A DNA stretch of 64,000 bases from Ligula intestinalis (lineage: Eukaryota > Platyhelminthes > Cestoda > Diphyllobothriidea > Diphyllobothriidae): assembly GCA_036362985.1 (NCBI GenBank), contig JAYGXS010000009.1, positions 20,905,670 to 20,969,669 on the forward strand. The letters run 5' to 3'. The position numbers and the translations under genes were made by a program. Shown here in pieces: positions 1 through 10,299 of this stretch. Below the pieces are notes generated by a model that saw only the letters and a program-made list of their open reading frames with translations, ran no database searches and had not been told where the DNA came from. How positions within the stretch are numbered: position 1 is the first letter of the stretch; every line of letters starts with the position of its first letter.

Positions 1-650
1 TGTGAACTCAGTGAAGGAACAAGAGGTAGTGGTGGAAATAGGAGGATAAAGAGGATGAGGAAGATGGGGAGGAGGAATACGAGGTAAGCGGGGAAGTATG
101 GAGAAGAAAAAGGAAAAGAAGGGGGAAGAGGATAAGCAAGAGAAACAAGAAGAGGAAGAGGAGGAGGGGGAGGAAGAAGAATAAAAATAGGAAAGAGGGC
201 GCGGATGAGGAGAAGAAGGAAGAGGAGGAAGTCGAGGAGAAGGAAGAAGATAGTGGAAAGGAGGAGGTGGAGGAAAAGGGGAAAGGAAGCGGAGGCAGCC
301 GAGGAGGAGGAAGAAGAAGAAGAAGAAGAAGAAGAAGAAAAAGAAAAAGAAGAAGAAAAAGAATAGGAAAGAGGGCGCGGATGAGGAGAAGAAGGAAGAG
401 GGGAAAGGAAGCGGAGGAGAAGAAAAGGAAAGAAGGCAGAAGAAGACGAAGAAAGAAGGAGAAGAAGAAGTCGAAAAAGAGGAAGAAGAAGAAGAAGAAG
501 AAGAAGAAGAAGAAGAAGAAGAAGAAGAAGAAGAGAAAGAAGAAGAAGAAAGAGATCGCGGATGAGGCGAGGAAGGAAGAGGAGGAGGAAAGGGGGAAAA
601 GAAGAGGAGGAAAAGAAAAAGGAAAGAAAGTAAAAGAGGAACAAAAGAAT
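1..650. repeat. Purine-only (GA/GAA) low-complexity satellite
   Basis: Almost every base on the plus strand is A or G for about 650 nt, with a pure GAA run near 482-535. The long open frames here (poly-Lys/Arg on plus, poly-Phe/Ser on minus) follow from the composition and are not genes. A homopurine mirror-like tract of this length can form triplex DNA; that is general knowledge and was not tested here. Confidence 0.95.
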
Positions 651-1734
651 TGGGGGCAGGTCTGGCAACACAGTCCTTCGAGAGGCAACGGACGAAAACG
701 AAGCAGACAGGCTTATGTCCTGCTCGACCTTGCAACCAGTCAACCCAAAAGACACGAACTCTATCGAGCAAAACCACTCAGGTGAAGGGTAGAAGCCGGG
801 AAACGCAAGACTCTGTTATTGATTGGCCCTGAAACTGTGACGTAAACAGAGGAAACCTGACAGGCAAGAAGTAGGGCCTGAAAAAGTGTCCAATAGGTAA
901 GCTCGACTTGGTGGCAACAACAACAACAACAGGATGCCACTGAAGTTAAAAGCCTTGTCCCCAAGAAACGCCCACCAGAAGGACCTCGTGTGGACTAACG
1001 CCCTAGAATGGAAAACAGTACGAGTCACCACAGGTTGACCTCGAGCAGCAGGGGCGAGGCCTAGCAGTAGCTCACACCGGTCGTCCATCGACACTGTGTC
1101 CTTACGCCAAACCATCTGTCCACCAACCAAAAACACCACATAACCGTTAGGGAGACAACGATCGGATATAAAAAGACCCACTCTTGTAATTTGGGAATGG
1201 TGATAATTGGAGTTTTATGGGCGGTGTAACCTCAACTGACTTAAAGCTGGTTTTATGAATTAAACGTTTTAAAAATGACATTTGAGTCATTAGCTTGTTG
1301 AAATTCGTAGAAGACTATAAAAAGCTACACAGCCAATTTAAAATACCGGAAAATAGGAGACAGACGGACGAAAGTAGGAAAGTCGAGGGCATTTGTGTGC
1401 GATAGTCCAAACTAACCGACCCCAGCTCCTGAAGATCACGCAAATTGGAGAATCAAGTTGGATGAACAAGTCGTTGCAGCATCTGACTCTTGTAGTACAC
1501 GGGGCGAAAGATATTATTTAAGTTTACAACATTGGGAACTCAAATCTGTAGGTCAAATTTCAACCAAAACTTCTAAATTTGAACCAGAATACTAACATTT
1601 ACCCCTAATGCTAGTGGTAGCACTTAACTGAGGCGGGGCAAAGATTAAGCGGAGGGAAGACAGGTTAGCTTAAACCTGCCCAAAGACTAGGTGAGACCAT
1701 ATATCCATAAAGGTGGATTCCATAAGAGCAGTAA

Positions 1735-1935
1735 GTTTGGCGCCTAAAATCGACCCAATCTGTGATTAAATTCACAGCTCATGGTGAGCCTCTTAGTTCA
1801 ATGGTAGAGTGTTGGCTGCACAAAAGCCTTCCCTGCTGTGTAGGTTCGAATCCCACCAAGGCCACGAATTTTTCACAATTGGGCCAACTGAATCATTCAA
1901 ATCTGCTAACCCCCCTAGCAATATATCCGTATGTG
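1735..1935 (+). repeat. tRNA-derived SINE, family A, copy 1
   Basis: A tRNA-like block at about 1783-1866 contains an A-box-like TTAGTTCAATGGTAGAG and a canonical B box GGTTCGAATCC. It is followed by the family tail CACGAATTTTTCACAATTGG. The acceptor ends do not pair, so this is a tRNA-derived SINE with Pol III promoter boxes and not a tRNA gene. Related copies occur at 3.1-4.2 kb and 33.8-35.6 kb. Confidence 0.75.
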
Positions 1936-2612
1936 GCTCACTTTAGAAGACTTCCTTGTTAATTTACTTAGCTCGAAGCTGAGGCAAGTTAGAAGTCAAG
2001 TAGACTGGTCAACAATTTCAGTCACTGCCCTATGCAGCAAACCTAATCCAGCACTGACCAGAAGAGGTAAACAGGTAAATACAACTTGGGCAAAAGAACG
2101 ATGGCCGAAATAAAGTGAGTCCTAATCGTTGCAATGAATAACACCATCTTTGTTAGAAGCATCCACATAATGTATTTATTTGGTGACTGTCTTTTTTGAT
2201 TGCAGTTCCTATCGGACGCACTGTTTTCATCACCCCTTTCTTCCAATTTCAGGCAGTTCTATTGGTTACTTGGTTACTAATCTTCACTTGAAGCCATCCC
2301 ACTGTTTGCCAATTTTGGATGCGACACATCCTCTGCAACTTAGCTAAGCTGGTGAGCCGGAGTGCTAATAGGTACACCTTCGTGTTTTAGAATTCAGCTA
2401 ATGGCGGAATCGCACCCTCATCAAACCAGCACGCATACACATTGTTCGGTGAGTCACAAAGCTCTTGGACGACCGTTCAAGCACGATCCGTGGGCTAAAG
2501 GTGTCCAATAACAGCAAATACTTGGCGAGCTATTAAAGCCATAGCACTCTGAAGTGAAGAGAGGACGAGTGAGCCAAATATTTTCACGGCACACTCTGGC
2601 ACCCTCATCTGC

Positions 2613-2660
2613 GACCGCCTCTGATGAGAGCTTTGAGCGAGAATTCGAAATATCGGGCCA
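2613..2660 (+). ncRNA. Hammerhead-ribozyme-like motif H1 (Penelope-associated)
   Basis: CTGATGA at 2621-2627, a 19-nt stem II region, then GAAA at 2647-2650 followed by TATC. Helix III would be A-U plus U-A with no loop. Helix I can form four pairs (GCCT at 2617-2620 with GGGC at 2655-2658, one of them G-U). Stem II is degenerate. The flanks match copy H7 at 40 kb (ACCCTCATCTGCGAC upstream, CGATCGA-like downstream). Confidence 0.6.
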
Positions 2661-3099
2661 ATGATCTCCCCGTGTCAGCGATCGAACCTTCTTCTGAAGT
2701 GTCATTTACATAGACTCAGCGTTGCCATGCGATCATCTGCCGAGGCTCCCTAGGCAATACAAAAAACGAAATACTCATAAAAGGACCAGATCAGCAAGGT
2801 TCGTTCCTACAGCACGTTAAAGTACCCTTATGGGCGGCGTTAAATAAAACAGCTTAGTTCGTATTTATTTACTTCCGATTCCAGGCGACAGGGAGGTTGG
2901 ATACGCAGCTCAACTGCAAAGGCCTTGAACTGAATAAAAATTTGGAGTAGGCTTTACTCATGTGTTCAATTGACTGGCTGACAGCAGCAAGCAGACCCGG
3001 AATAGTGGCTATTCAAGTCCTCTTCCTGGCTGTCAGTAATGCCCCCTATCAGCGACTAGAGGGATGACCGTGTCGATGCGAAACTTGACAAGGCAGCTC

Positions 3100-3245
3100 T
3101 TCCGCGAATACTCAAAACTCTAACAGAATTAATTAGACCCCTCTGTGAAAAACGTGGCAGCTTTGGTTGGATTAGGACCCAAAAGGAAGTATTTAGTACG
3201 GCCAACGCTCTAGCCAACACCTCATCCACTGTCCTACTAAGTAAG
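3100..3245 (-). repeat. tRNA-derived SINE, family A, copy 2
   Basis: Read on the minus strand, it has GTTGGCTAGAGCGTTGG, then a degenerate B-box region, then the tail CACGTTTTTCACAGAGGGG that marks the family. It is degenerate and lies head-to-head with the plus-strand multimer that follows. Confidence 0.5.
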
Positions 3246-3534
3246 TGCGTCTGTTAGTCATCTGTTAAACTCTAAATTGATTGCTTAGGATATCCTGCTT
3301 GGGCTGCTAGTTTACTGTGTCCGAATTGGCGGATTCCATGCACAAGGGCGACAGTTTTTTCTCCCAAAAATCCCTGAGGAGTTTTTTTCATCGTCTGCTC
3401 CTACTCTTACATCCCATGACTCAGGACAACTGGCCTCGCCAACAGTCTAAGATACAATTTTTCTGCTACCACTACACATATGCACAAATAAGTAAGTCAG
3501 AGGAATTTTAACTATATATCCCTCAGTATACTGA

Positions 3535-3750
3535 TACTGATACGTTGCAATAGGCTGGGCGGGTAAACTAACGCACGTGTGATTAATATCGCGGCTCGCG
3601 ATGTAGCGTCATGAATCAGTTAGCTAGAGCGTTCGCTGTGCTTCAGTCTTCCTCTTGGGTTCAAATCTCACCAAGGCCGCCGAGTTTTTTGACAATTGGG
3701 TCAAACGAATCAGTCAAGTCTGCCAAACCCCCCTATTAATTCAGCGTGTC
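3535..3750 (+). repeat. tRNA-derived SINE, family A, copy 3 (first unit of multimer)
   Basis: The leader contains AGGCTGGGCGGGTAAACTAA. The tRNA-like head has AGTTAGCTAGAGCGTTCG, the B box is GGGTTCAAATCTCACC (about 3656-3672), and the tail is CCGAGTTTTTTGACAATTGG. Confidence 0.7.
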
Positions 3751-3754
3751 TGCT

Positions 3755-3945
3755 AGTCATCTGGTGGATTCTAGATTGATGGTTTAGGTAATTCTGGTTG
3801 ATTCTAGACGTTCCAGTAGGCGGGGCTGGTAAACTAAATCAAAGTCACGGCTGCCGATGAGGATCTCGTAGCTTTGTTGGCTAGCCGACTGGTTGTACTA
3901 AAGCCCTCCCCTTGTGTTCGAATCTCACCGATTACTTCGGAACTC
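3755..3945 (+). repeat. tRNA-derived SINE, family A, copy 4
   Basis: Same leader (GTAGGCGGGGCTGGTAAACT), tRNA-like head and B box TGTTCGAATCTCACC near 3917. The tail is cut short where the next unit starts, which suggests a tandem or fused unit. Confidence 0.65.
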
Positions 3946-3949
3946 CTGC

Positions 3950-4210
3950 CTTGGCAGTCAGCTTGCTGTCTCACAATTGGTTGATTCTATACGTTGTAGT
4001 AGTGCAGTAAAGTGACCCAACTGTAATTCAACGCACGGCTTTCGGTGGGAGCCTCGTAGGTCAAGTGGTTGGAAAGTTGGCTGGACTAAAGTCTTTCAGC
4101 TGCTGGCGCGGATTCGGATCTCACCAAGACCGCCGAGTTTTTCACAGGTGGGTGGGTGGGTCAAATGCATTATTCAAAGCTGCCAAATCTCCCCTGCTAA
4201 CAGAATTAAA
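3950..4210 (+). repeat. tRNA-derived SINE, family A, copy 5
   Basis: Leader with CTTGGCAGTCAGCTTGC, head GGGAGCCTCGTAGGTCAAGT, degenerate B box CGGATTCGGATCTCACC, and tail CCGAGTTTTTCACAGGTGGG. It completes a run of three same-strand units. Confidence 0.65.
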
Positions 4211-4249
4211 GTCTCTAAAGTTAAAACCCTGCAGGGGAGGGGGGGGGTA

Positions 4250-5050
4250 AGAACAGCCGTTTGAATTGCTACAGCCGATCTCCACCTTTTGCCCACCAGG
4301 GTGGATGTCGGCGGGATGCGAAAAGCGCGTGTCGTCGTCAAGGTCCACACACAGAGTCGCGAAGATCGAGGGATAAGGCGCGCAAAGCCACCGCCGCCGT
4401 CGCCGCGACGCCTGTGGTAGCGGCGGGCTATCATATGCGCCAACTGGCCTAGACGATGAGGAGAGGAGGAGAACAAAACATCACAAACGCGCGCGCGTTA
4501 GCAGACAGACGCGAGTGCGCACGCTTGTGGCGGGCGCACGCCGCACATGCCTCTCAGCCTCCTCTGCCAGATCGTGTTTTGGTTGCAGTACGAGCGATTA
4601 CTCACTTCAACGGCACGACACACAGACCCTATTGGCTGTTTCAAATACATTTATCCACCTGCCCCCCCCACCCCCGCTCCTTCTCTCACACACGCTCGGG
4701 GGGAGGGGTACGGTCTGCTACAGACGCGCCGGAGGAGGGGGGGGGGGGGTAAACAGTCGATAGATCTCATCATCCCACGGATGTTAGCCGCGTAAACATT
4801 GCACCCTAAGTGAGAATTTCCCTGCTGAGAGCCGCACAAGGCTTTGAAGGGAGGAGCTTTACTGGCTCCCCGGGTTGCTGTTAGACATGTGGTACGTAGA
4901 AAGGCTGAAGCGCTCTCTGGTTCATCCGTCCTTACCGTCCGGCCGGGGTTTGCTTTCACTGCCGCATTTGGCATCAGCTGGTTTAAATGAGGCCTAAACC
5001 CTGAGTACATGCATTTTCTCTTCTGTCAGTTCCTTTGATGACAAGTTGTG
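4250..5050. other. GC- and CpG-rich stretch with no recognised gene
   Basis: 4380-4560 is CpG-rich (runs such as CCGCCGCCGTCGCCGCG), and there are G or C homopolymers near 4235, 4665 and 4737-4750. Overlapping short open frames occur on both strands, but none has a recognisable domain. It could be a decayed CpG island or repeat; I cannot tell which. Confidence 0.4.
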
Positions 5051-5399
5051 CACCAGGCCGCCGGTGAAACTTGTTCTCCACTGCTTTGTCGTGTATCACC
5101 CTCTGTACACGGGTTCATTTAGCCATCGTATCGTTCTCGTTCAGCACCTGGTCTTTTCCTGCTCAATCCTCTGATGGTATTTGCGAAGCCTCGAGTGACA
5201 CTCTTGAAGAGGCATTCGGACCAGCTCTCTGCCGTCCTGAAGTACTGTGCATCTCCCAAACTCTGTGTTTACCCGGGGGTGGGGGGTCGGTATGAAACAC
5301 ATTTTGGCAACAAGTTTTTATTGGGACACACCTGTGCAGAAACCGAGTCTGCGCATATGTGGTCGACTCACGCAGTGCAAATGCTTCCCAGCGTCGATA

Positions 5400-6117
5400 A
5401 GTATCGCTGACGATATCGCCTCAAGCTTTGGATAGCTACAGCCTGCGGTGCCACGGATATTTGAGCTCGATAATTCGGTCGGCTTATGCATAAACGCTGG
5501 GAAGACCGATGTTCTTCCGAGCTGTATTCCTGACCAAGAGAAGGTATCCCTGGTAATCTCGGGGCGCGGCTACTGCTGAGTACGAGGCGACAATGGCCCC
5601 CGAACAGATGCTGCTCGTTGGGTTTTCTCAGTCGCTCGAAAAAAACTACGGATCCGACGCAACACAAAGATGCGTGTGTATTGTGCATCTGGTTGTGGGT
5701 GCTCGATTTTGCACGTGGAAGAGGAGCGAAGTCTGGAGGTATTTGACTACCCCTGTTTGTGGACGAGCCTCTGAGGCGGTCCGCTTTCGCAGTGACAATA
5801 ACGCGAGGTAATTTCAAGCTATCCAACAAAGACGACTGAGATAGTTTGGGCACGTTCTCCGCACGTCGTGTGCTTCGTGAGCTCAGTTATACTGTCCTCG
5901 ATCCGGCGTCGCTGCCCACCTGGAGGCGTCGTCGAAGAGGAGGGCAAGTGAAGACCTGCCTTGGCACACCATTCGTCAAGAGGCAGAAACGGTTCTCAGA
6001 CCTTCGGTATTCGGTCTCCGCTGCTGTAGAAGAGAATGAATTGAGCTACTCAGATCCGTTGCCGCAAATCGTCACGCGTGGAGAGGTACAATAGGGGAGA
6101 TCATCGAGGCCGGCTAG
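5400..6117 (+). pseudogene. RTE-type LINE, broken 3' half of reverse transcriptase ORF
   Basis: This encodes the C-terminal half of an RTE-clade non-LTR reverse transcriptase. At 5403-5420 the frame reads I-A-D-D-I-A, the palm catalytic (F/Y)ADD motif. It is followed, after an in-frame TAG, by GLCINAGKTDVLPSCIPD, characteristic of RTE elements. A second block in another frame reads VLDPASLPTWRRRRRGGQVK (about 5895-5955). The last block reads HAWRGTIGEIIEAG and ends in TAG at 6115-6117, which looks like the natural terminus. Blocks sit in different frames with stops between them, so the copy is dead. The 5' limit is unclear; homologous sequence may extend back to about 5160. Family call is from recognised motifs. 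Confidence 0.85.
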
Positions 6118-6233
6118 ATTAGGCAGCCCTAGCAAGTACAAGCAAAGAGATTGCCGGTAGAACCGAGCGGGTGGGTTCCAGGACGCAGTTCAGAAGAAGA
6201 AGATACGATCACTACAGCAGTAAGTTTATTGGA

Positions 6234-6345
6234 CAAGGGTAGTTTATGTAGTGCACCTCATATACCCCTAGTTCCAGTATTTGTCCTACAGAAACGGTTG
6301 TTATAGGGGTTTTGGGGGTGGGGAAATAGGAAAGGCAGTGAAGGA
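6234..6345 (+). repeat. Left arm of about 115-bp inverted repeat
   Basis: GTGCACCTCATATACCCC, then AGAAACGGTTGTTATAGG and GGTGGGGAAATAGGAAAGGC, matches the reverse complement of 7321-7432 with scattered differences. The arms enclose the pogo element at 6657-7276. This may be the terminal inverted repeat of an older element or an inverted duplication. Confidence 0.6.
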
Positions 6346-6439
6346 AATTTGTAGAATTAAGTGTAAACTGGAAAATGTAGTTGAATTTGTTTCCAGCGGC
6401 CACTGGGAGTAAGTTGTTCCGCATGTAAATTGAAGGTGT

Positions 6440-6459
6440 GCGCGGCGCTTCGCGCCGCG
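6440..6459. other. Perfect GC hairpin with TTC loop
   Basis: GCGGCGC-TTC-GCGCCGC folds into a tight hairpin. Eight bases later comes CTAA followed by T (6467-6471). A hairpin shortly before CTRR resembles a Helitron 3' end, but no 5' end was found. A similar CGCTTCGCG hairpin lies at about 39582-39597. Confidence 0.35.
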
Positions 6460-6656
6460 GTCTATACTAATATTACCCCATAACAGTAAGTTGAACCTCA
6501 GGGAAGTTAAAGTAGACGAGCTCGTAACCATCATTTCCATTTTTTTCAGGAATTTCGAGAAACCTGCATTTTGATAATCAGGTTTTTCCGCAGTACGTTA
6601 AACGGTAATACAGATTAAGATAAGCTTCAGACAAACATCAACAAAATTTCTAAATA

Positions 6657-7276
6657 CAGTAGCCACCGGATATTAAGCCCACCTCGGGCCCAGACCAAAT
6701 TGGGCTTAATAAGCGGCGGGCGCATTAACCGGAGAGTCCTAGTTCTTGATTAGCAAACGCAGGATAGGCACTGTACATTACGTACGTACTGTATTATGTG
6801 TAGAGTTTGGTTATGTACAAGAAAAGAATGGTGTTTTTCTGTGTTTTCGAGACCTAGGGAGGCTAGCCAGACGACCTTGGTATGCTTTGGGGTCACGCCT
6901 GTCGGCATCGTTTAGCGGGAGCCTGAACGCGTTGTTCCCTTTTTCTGTGTGTGTCCTCAGCGCTGCGGTTCGGGTGCGTTAGCCTTTTGCGCCTGCGGCT
7001 TTCTTGTGTTAGGGATTTGTCCTTTTCACCCCTCATGTCTGCTGCCGTCCGAAAAGGGTGTTGCCAAATTTAACTTGAAAAATGAAAACAAATCACATCC
7101 GGCAACTTGGGCTTTTTAGCCGGCGACTGGGCTTATTAGCCGGCGATTGGGATTATTAGCCGGCGATTGGGCTTATTAGCCGGCGGATTTTGCTAATAAA
7201 ATTCCGTCCCAAGCTGATGTGGGCTTAATACGTGGCTGGGCTTATTAGCCGTGGGCTTAATAGCCGGCGACTACTG
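6657..7276. mobile_element. pogo/Tigger-type DNA element, copy 1 (620 bp, non-autonomous)
   Basis: Imperfect terminal inverted repeats start CAGTAGCCACCGGATATTAA at 6657 and, read from the other end, CAGTAGTCGCCGGCTATTAA at 7276. The element is flanked by TA on both sides (6655-6656, 7277-7278), the target duplication of the Tc1/mariner-pogo superfamily. Internal sequence has no transposase. A 20-bp motif GCTTATTAGCCGGCGATTGG is repeated four times at 7111-7186 next to the right end. Both ends share about 90 nt of subterminal sequence with copy 2 at 55837-56350. Confidence 0.85.
7111..7186. repeat. 20-bp subterminal tandem repeat inside pogo copy 1
   Basis: Three full units plus a partial fourth of GCTTATTAGCCGGCGATTGG, with one or two changes per unit. 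The unit repeats the TIR core (TTAGCC/CCGGCG), so it may be reiterated transposase-binding sites. Confidence 0.85.
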
Positions 7277-7320
7277 TAAAGTGAAATAAAAATGCACATA
7301 GCAGTTATAAAGTATATTTT

Positions 7321-7432
7321 ATTGCCTATCCTAATTCCCCACCGATAAAATTCCAACAACCACCGTTTCCTTAGGGAAAAATGTGGGGACCAGGGGATAT
7401 ATGAGGTGCAATACTTAAGCTACTATTGCCGT
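7321..7432 (-). repeat. Right arm of about 115-bp inverted repeat
   Basis: Reverse complement of 6234-6345, with the conserved blocks TGAGGTGCAATACTT, CACCGTTTCCTTAGG and GCCTATCCTAATTCCCCACC. See the left arm. Confidence 0.6.
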
Positions 7433-8052
7433 TTATTAACCGGACCTTTCGAAGTCACACTGGAACCCATCAACAGAAAGGGAGTGCAGAATTTCGGTTT
7501 TGCAGGTTCAAAAGCGAAGGACGACTTCTTAGACGCGTGCGCGTACTTAAAATGCTCAAACCAACCGCGGCTGGCTTGAAAACAAGACCACAAAGAGTTC
7601 TTATTTCTCCAATCCAAAGAAAGAATCTTAGAGGCCAAACTGGAAACATCGCCACAGAGCCGTCCTCGGACTAATCGACCATCATCTATTTGCGACATTA
7701 AGAAGAAAGGGCCAGTTAGCATCCACCAGCATCCACTGACACACCTCGAAGATAATATCCGCCGCCACCAACGAAAATTCATATCCAGAATGTCGCTCGC
7801 TGTACCTTGGCTCACCTACGCAGTGGCTACTCCGTGCTCCTTGGCTAGTACGAACACCGGCCCGACCCATCCACATCCGACAGCTATCTCGATTGCGACA
7901 TCTCTCCGCATGACTGTCAGCATGTTTTCGCCTGCAGTTCCCGGCCAGGCACCCAACTCATTCCCGCCGCTTGAGGTCGCGGCTTTTATCCGTCTTCCAA
8001 CTACAACCAATCGGGATTCCGGCGGGGACTCTTGATCCAACAAGGGCTACGA

Positions 8053-8072
8053 CACACACACACACACACAAC
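8053..8072. repeat. (CA)n microsatellite
   Basis: About ten uninterrupted AC dinucleotides. Similar short CA/GT tracts occur near 8838-8850, 9398-9405 and 16918-16931. Confidence 0.9.
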
Positions 8073-8294
8073 TCATGTCCGGAAAATACGTCAGTCAACT
8101 CAAGTCGACGCGTTAGATATTTGAGCAAGCAGGCTTCCCTGTCTCCGTGGGGAGTGGGAGCGGTGCACTGGATGGCAGCGGGTCCTATCGTCACCGTCGC
8201 GCGGCGGCCATCTACAACAATCCTGCCATGCGCCGACTTCTCCTACACACTCGACGCCATCAAAGTAGCCAAGTCTACAGCGACAGTTTAGTGT

Positions 8295-8485
8295 CCGATG
8301 TCGGTTCAATCGTCGGTTTTGACGATGTCCACCGCGTGTTTTATTGCAGGCTGAAGGCAAACGCGTGAATTAGTTTTAAGTGATAGCAGACTCGCGTGGC
8401 ATTTATTGCACTCTCTCTCTCTCGCTTTCTCGCCCCAGCTTGGTTCGGTGTCAAGACGAAGTCAAGGAGACCGGGGATGCGAGAG
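8295..8485 (+). repeat. Dispersed repeat rep-C, copy 1
   Basis: Consensus-like blocks in order: TCGGTTTTGACGATGTCCACC, GCGTGAATTAG, TAGCAGACTCGCGTGGCAT, pyrimidine-rich CTCTCTCTCTCTCGC, and GGTGTCAAGACGAAGTCAAG. The same block order recurs at 12-13, 22, 24, 32 and 38 kb, and reversed at 9, 10, 21 and 42 kb. No coding capacity is visible. Confidence 0.65.
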
Positions 8486-8859
8486 GGCCTGTAATGATCT
8501 AAGCAGGGTTTCGTACTCGGAACCCTACAATCCTTAGGTCAAAATCCCAGACTGTATGTAAGAGGCAGAAGGCACCATAATGAGGGATCTATTGTACACA
8601 GAACCCTAGGCAACAACAGCCACTGGCTAAGCTGGTATTGACTACGTCCATTCATGCTTGTGATAGTGAGATAGTGGGGTGGCAGCTGTTTTTATATGAT
8701 TAAGAAGGAAGTTCAAGTGGTGTACAATTAGTGTGCTGCATATTATGCGAGCTCGTGTCATGCATTGTGGTCAATGTTACGTCGGTCGAGTGGGTGCCAT
8801 TTTCAAGTGGCCCTTAGGCAGCCGCGACTATCTGGACTTGTGTGTGTGTGTTTTTGGCG

Positions 8860-9050
8860 CTGCGCCCATCCCACCTCAGGCGGCCGACAGCTAGGTGGTG
8901 GCTTGTTGCTAGCGGTCGGCGCAAGAGTGAGGTCAACCCTCGGCGCGTTTCTTTCCTCACTATAATGAATCTGATGCGCTTGAAACTATCGCGGTGTGCT
9001 AAAAGCCGTGGCTTGAAGGGCTGCCAACTGGCGGTGTAACTCGGACACCG
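8860..9050 (+). repeat. Dispersed repeat rep-D, copy 1
   Basis: Blocks GCGCAAGAGTGAGGTCAACC, CTCACTATAATGAATCTGATG, GCGCTTGAAACTATCGCGGT and GCTAAAAGCCGTGGCTTGAA are shared with 9690-9865 (same strand) and 38125-38300 (opposite strand). Confidence 0.75.
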
Positions 9051-9229
9051 CCACCGGTGCAATTTGTCCTGTTATGTGCAGCGCGGCTCTCTGCGGGCGG
9101 AGAGTCAGACTGCAATGGCTCCCTCTTAATGTGGCCTTTATGGCGCTCCCTATTGAGAGCCTACCTAGCGAGACGTGCTGTTTGGTACGCGTGTTGAGTT
9201 TTTGTCGCGCCAGCCGTCTGCGCCTTCCC

Positions 9230-9385
9230 GCATTTCCGGCCTTCTTGACTCTGTCTTGACAACGGGTTGCGGGTGTGGGAGTGGTCAGAGAGTGGGGTAG
9301 ACACTAAAATCCAGCTACAGTAACTGCGTGCTGCAACTGGTTTAAGTTCGCAGTGGATATCGTCGAAATCGACGGTCGAACTATC
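9230..9385 (-). repeat. Dispersed repeat rep-C, copy 2 (attached to rep-D)
   Basis: Reverse orientation: TTGACTCTGTCTTGACAACGG, GAGAGTGGGGTAGACAC, then GCAGTGGATATCGTCGAAAT and GACGGTCGAACTATCGTGAG. Confidence 0.6.
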
Positions 9386-9689
9386 GTGAGTGCGCGTGTG
9401 TGTGTATCCGCCCAAAGCCCAGCCCACGGACGCCAATCGGCAACGGAGTTTGGATAGTGCCTATCAGTCGATGACTGAATGGTTACACCGTCTCAGAACG
9501 GTGTTGGCCCGGGCTTCGTGCAGGGCTGCTCTCACCCTTCTGAGATCCAATGGTCTGTATGCACATGCAAGGCCAGTCTTCAGCCAACCACGGTCCCTGC
9601 GGCCTGGAAGGCGCTGGCACTTTCTCTCACTCCTGATTCCCTGTTGGTGACTGCGCTCGCGCTCCCACTGGGTTTCAGGCCCCACCTCG

Positions 9690-9865
9690 GCCGCCGGAGC
9701 AGCTAAGCGGTTGCTAGACGGTGGGGGAGAGAGTGAGGTCGACCCTCAGTGCGCGGCTCTCCTCACTATAATAAATAATAATGCGCTTGAATCTATCACG
9801 GTGCGCTAAAAGCCGTGACTTGGAGGGTTTGCCACCTGACGGGATAACTCGGGCCACCTACGCTG
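9690..9865 (+). repeat. Dispersed repeat rep-D, copy 2
   Basis: Same blocks as copy 1 (GAGTGAGGTCGACCCTC, CTCACTATAATAAATAATAATG, GCGCTAAAAGCCGTGACTTG). Together with the rep-C that follows, it makes a composite direct duplication of 8.86-9.4 kb. Confidence 0.75.
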
Positions 9866-10009
9866 CTACTCCTCTCGCACGCGTGTGCCTGTGTGTGCGC
9901 ATGGGAGGAGAAGGAGGAATGAGTGTCTTACTGCAGCCGTTATGGCGCTCCCGCAGACGCGGGAGTCTACCTAGCGAGTTGGCTCGTTCAATTGAGCGCG
10001 TGTTGAGTG

Positions 10010-10290
10010 ACTATCGCGTCAGCCATCTACATTCTCCCTCTACCCCGGTCTTATTGACTTTATCTTTACACCGGAAACGGAGGTGGGAGTGGTGAGCGAG
10101 TGGGCAGATTCTCTGCGAGCCTGCTTTAACTCCTGTTTTCGTTTGCGGTATTTAGTTGCGTCGCTTCTGCTTGCTGTTGCCTTCATGCAGCTCGCCAAGC
10201 TTGCCTCAGCGTCTGCTTAGGCTTGCTTCAGCGTTTGCTGCGGCTTGTTGGAGCCCACGGTGCCCATCGTCGAAATCGACGGGGTAACTA
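10010..10290 (-). repeat. Dispersed repeat rep-C, copy 3 (second half of composite duplication)
   Basis: TATCGCGTCAGCCATCTACA, GAGGTGGGAGTGGTGAGCGAG, then GTGCCCATCGTCGAAATCGA and GGTAACTATCGTAG correspond to 9200-9385, with an insertion between the halves. Confidence 0.55.
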
Positions 10291-10299
10291 TCGTAGTGG

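Noticed and set aside
8..785. Poly-Phe/Ser (minus) and poly-Lys/Arg (plus) open frames
   Set aside because: Direct result of the purine-only satellite; no ordinary protein sequence.
6468..6476. TAATATTAC, the nonanucleotide of geminivirus-type replication origins
   Set aside because: It is not in the loop of any hairpin, no Rep-like frame is near, and a 9-mer in 64 kb is expected by chance about this often.
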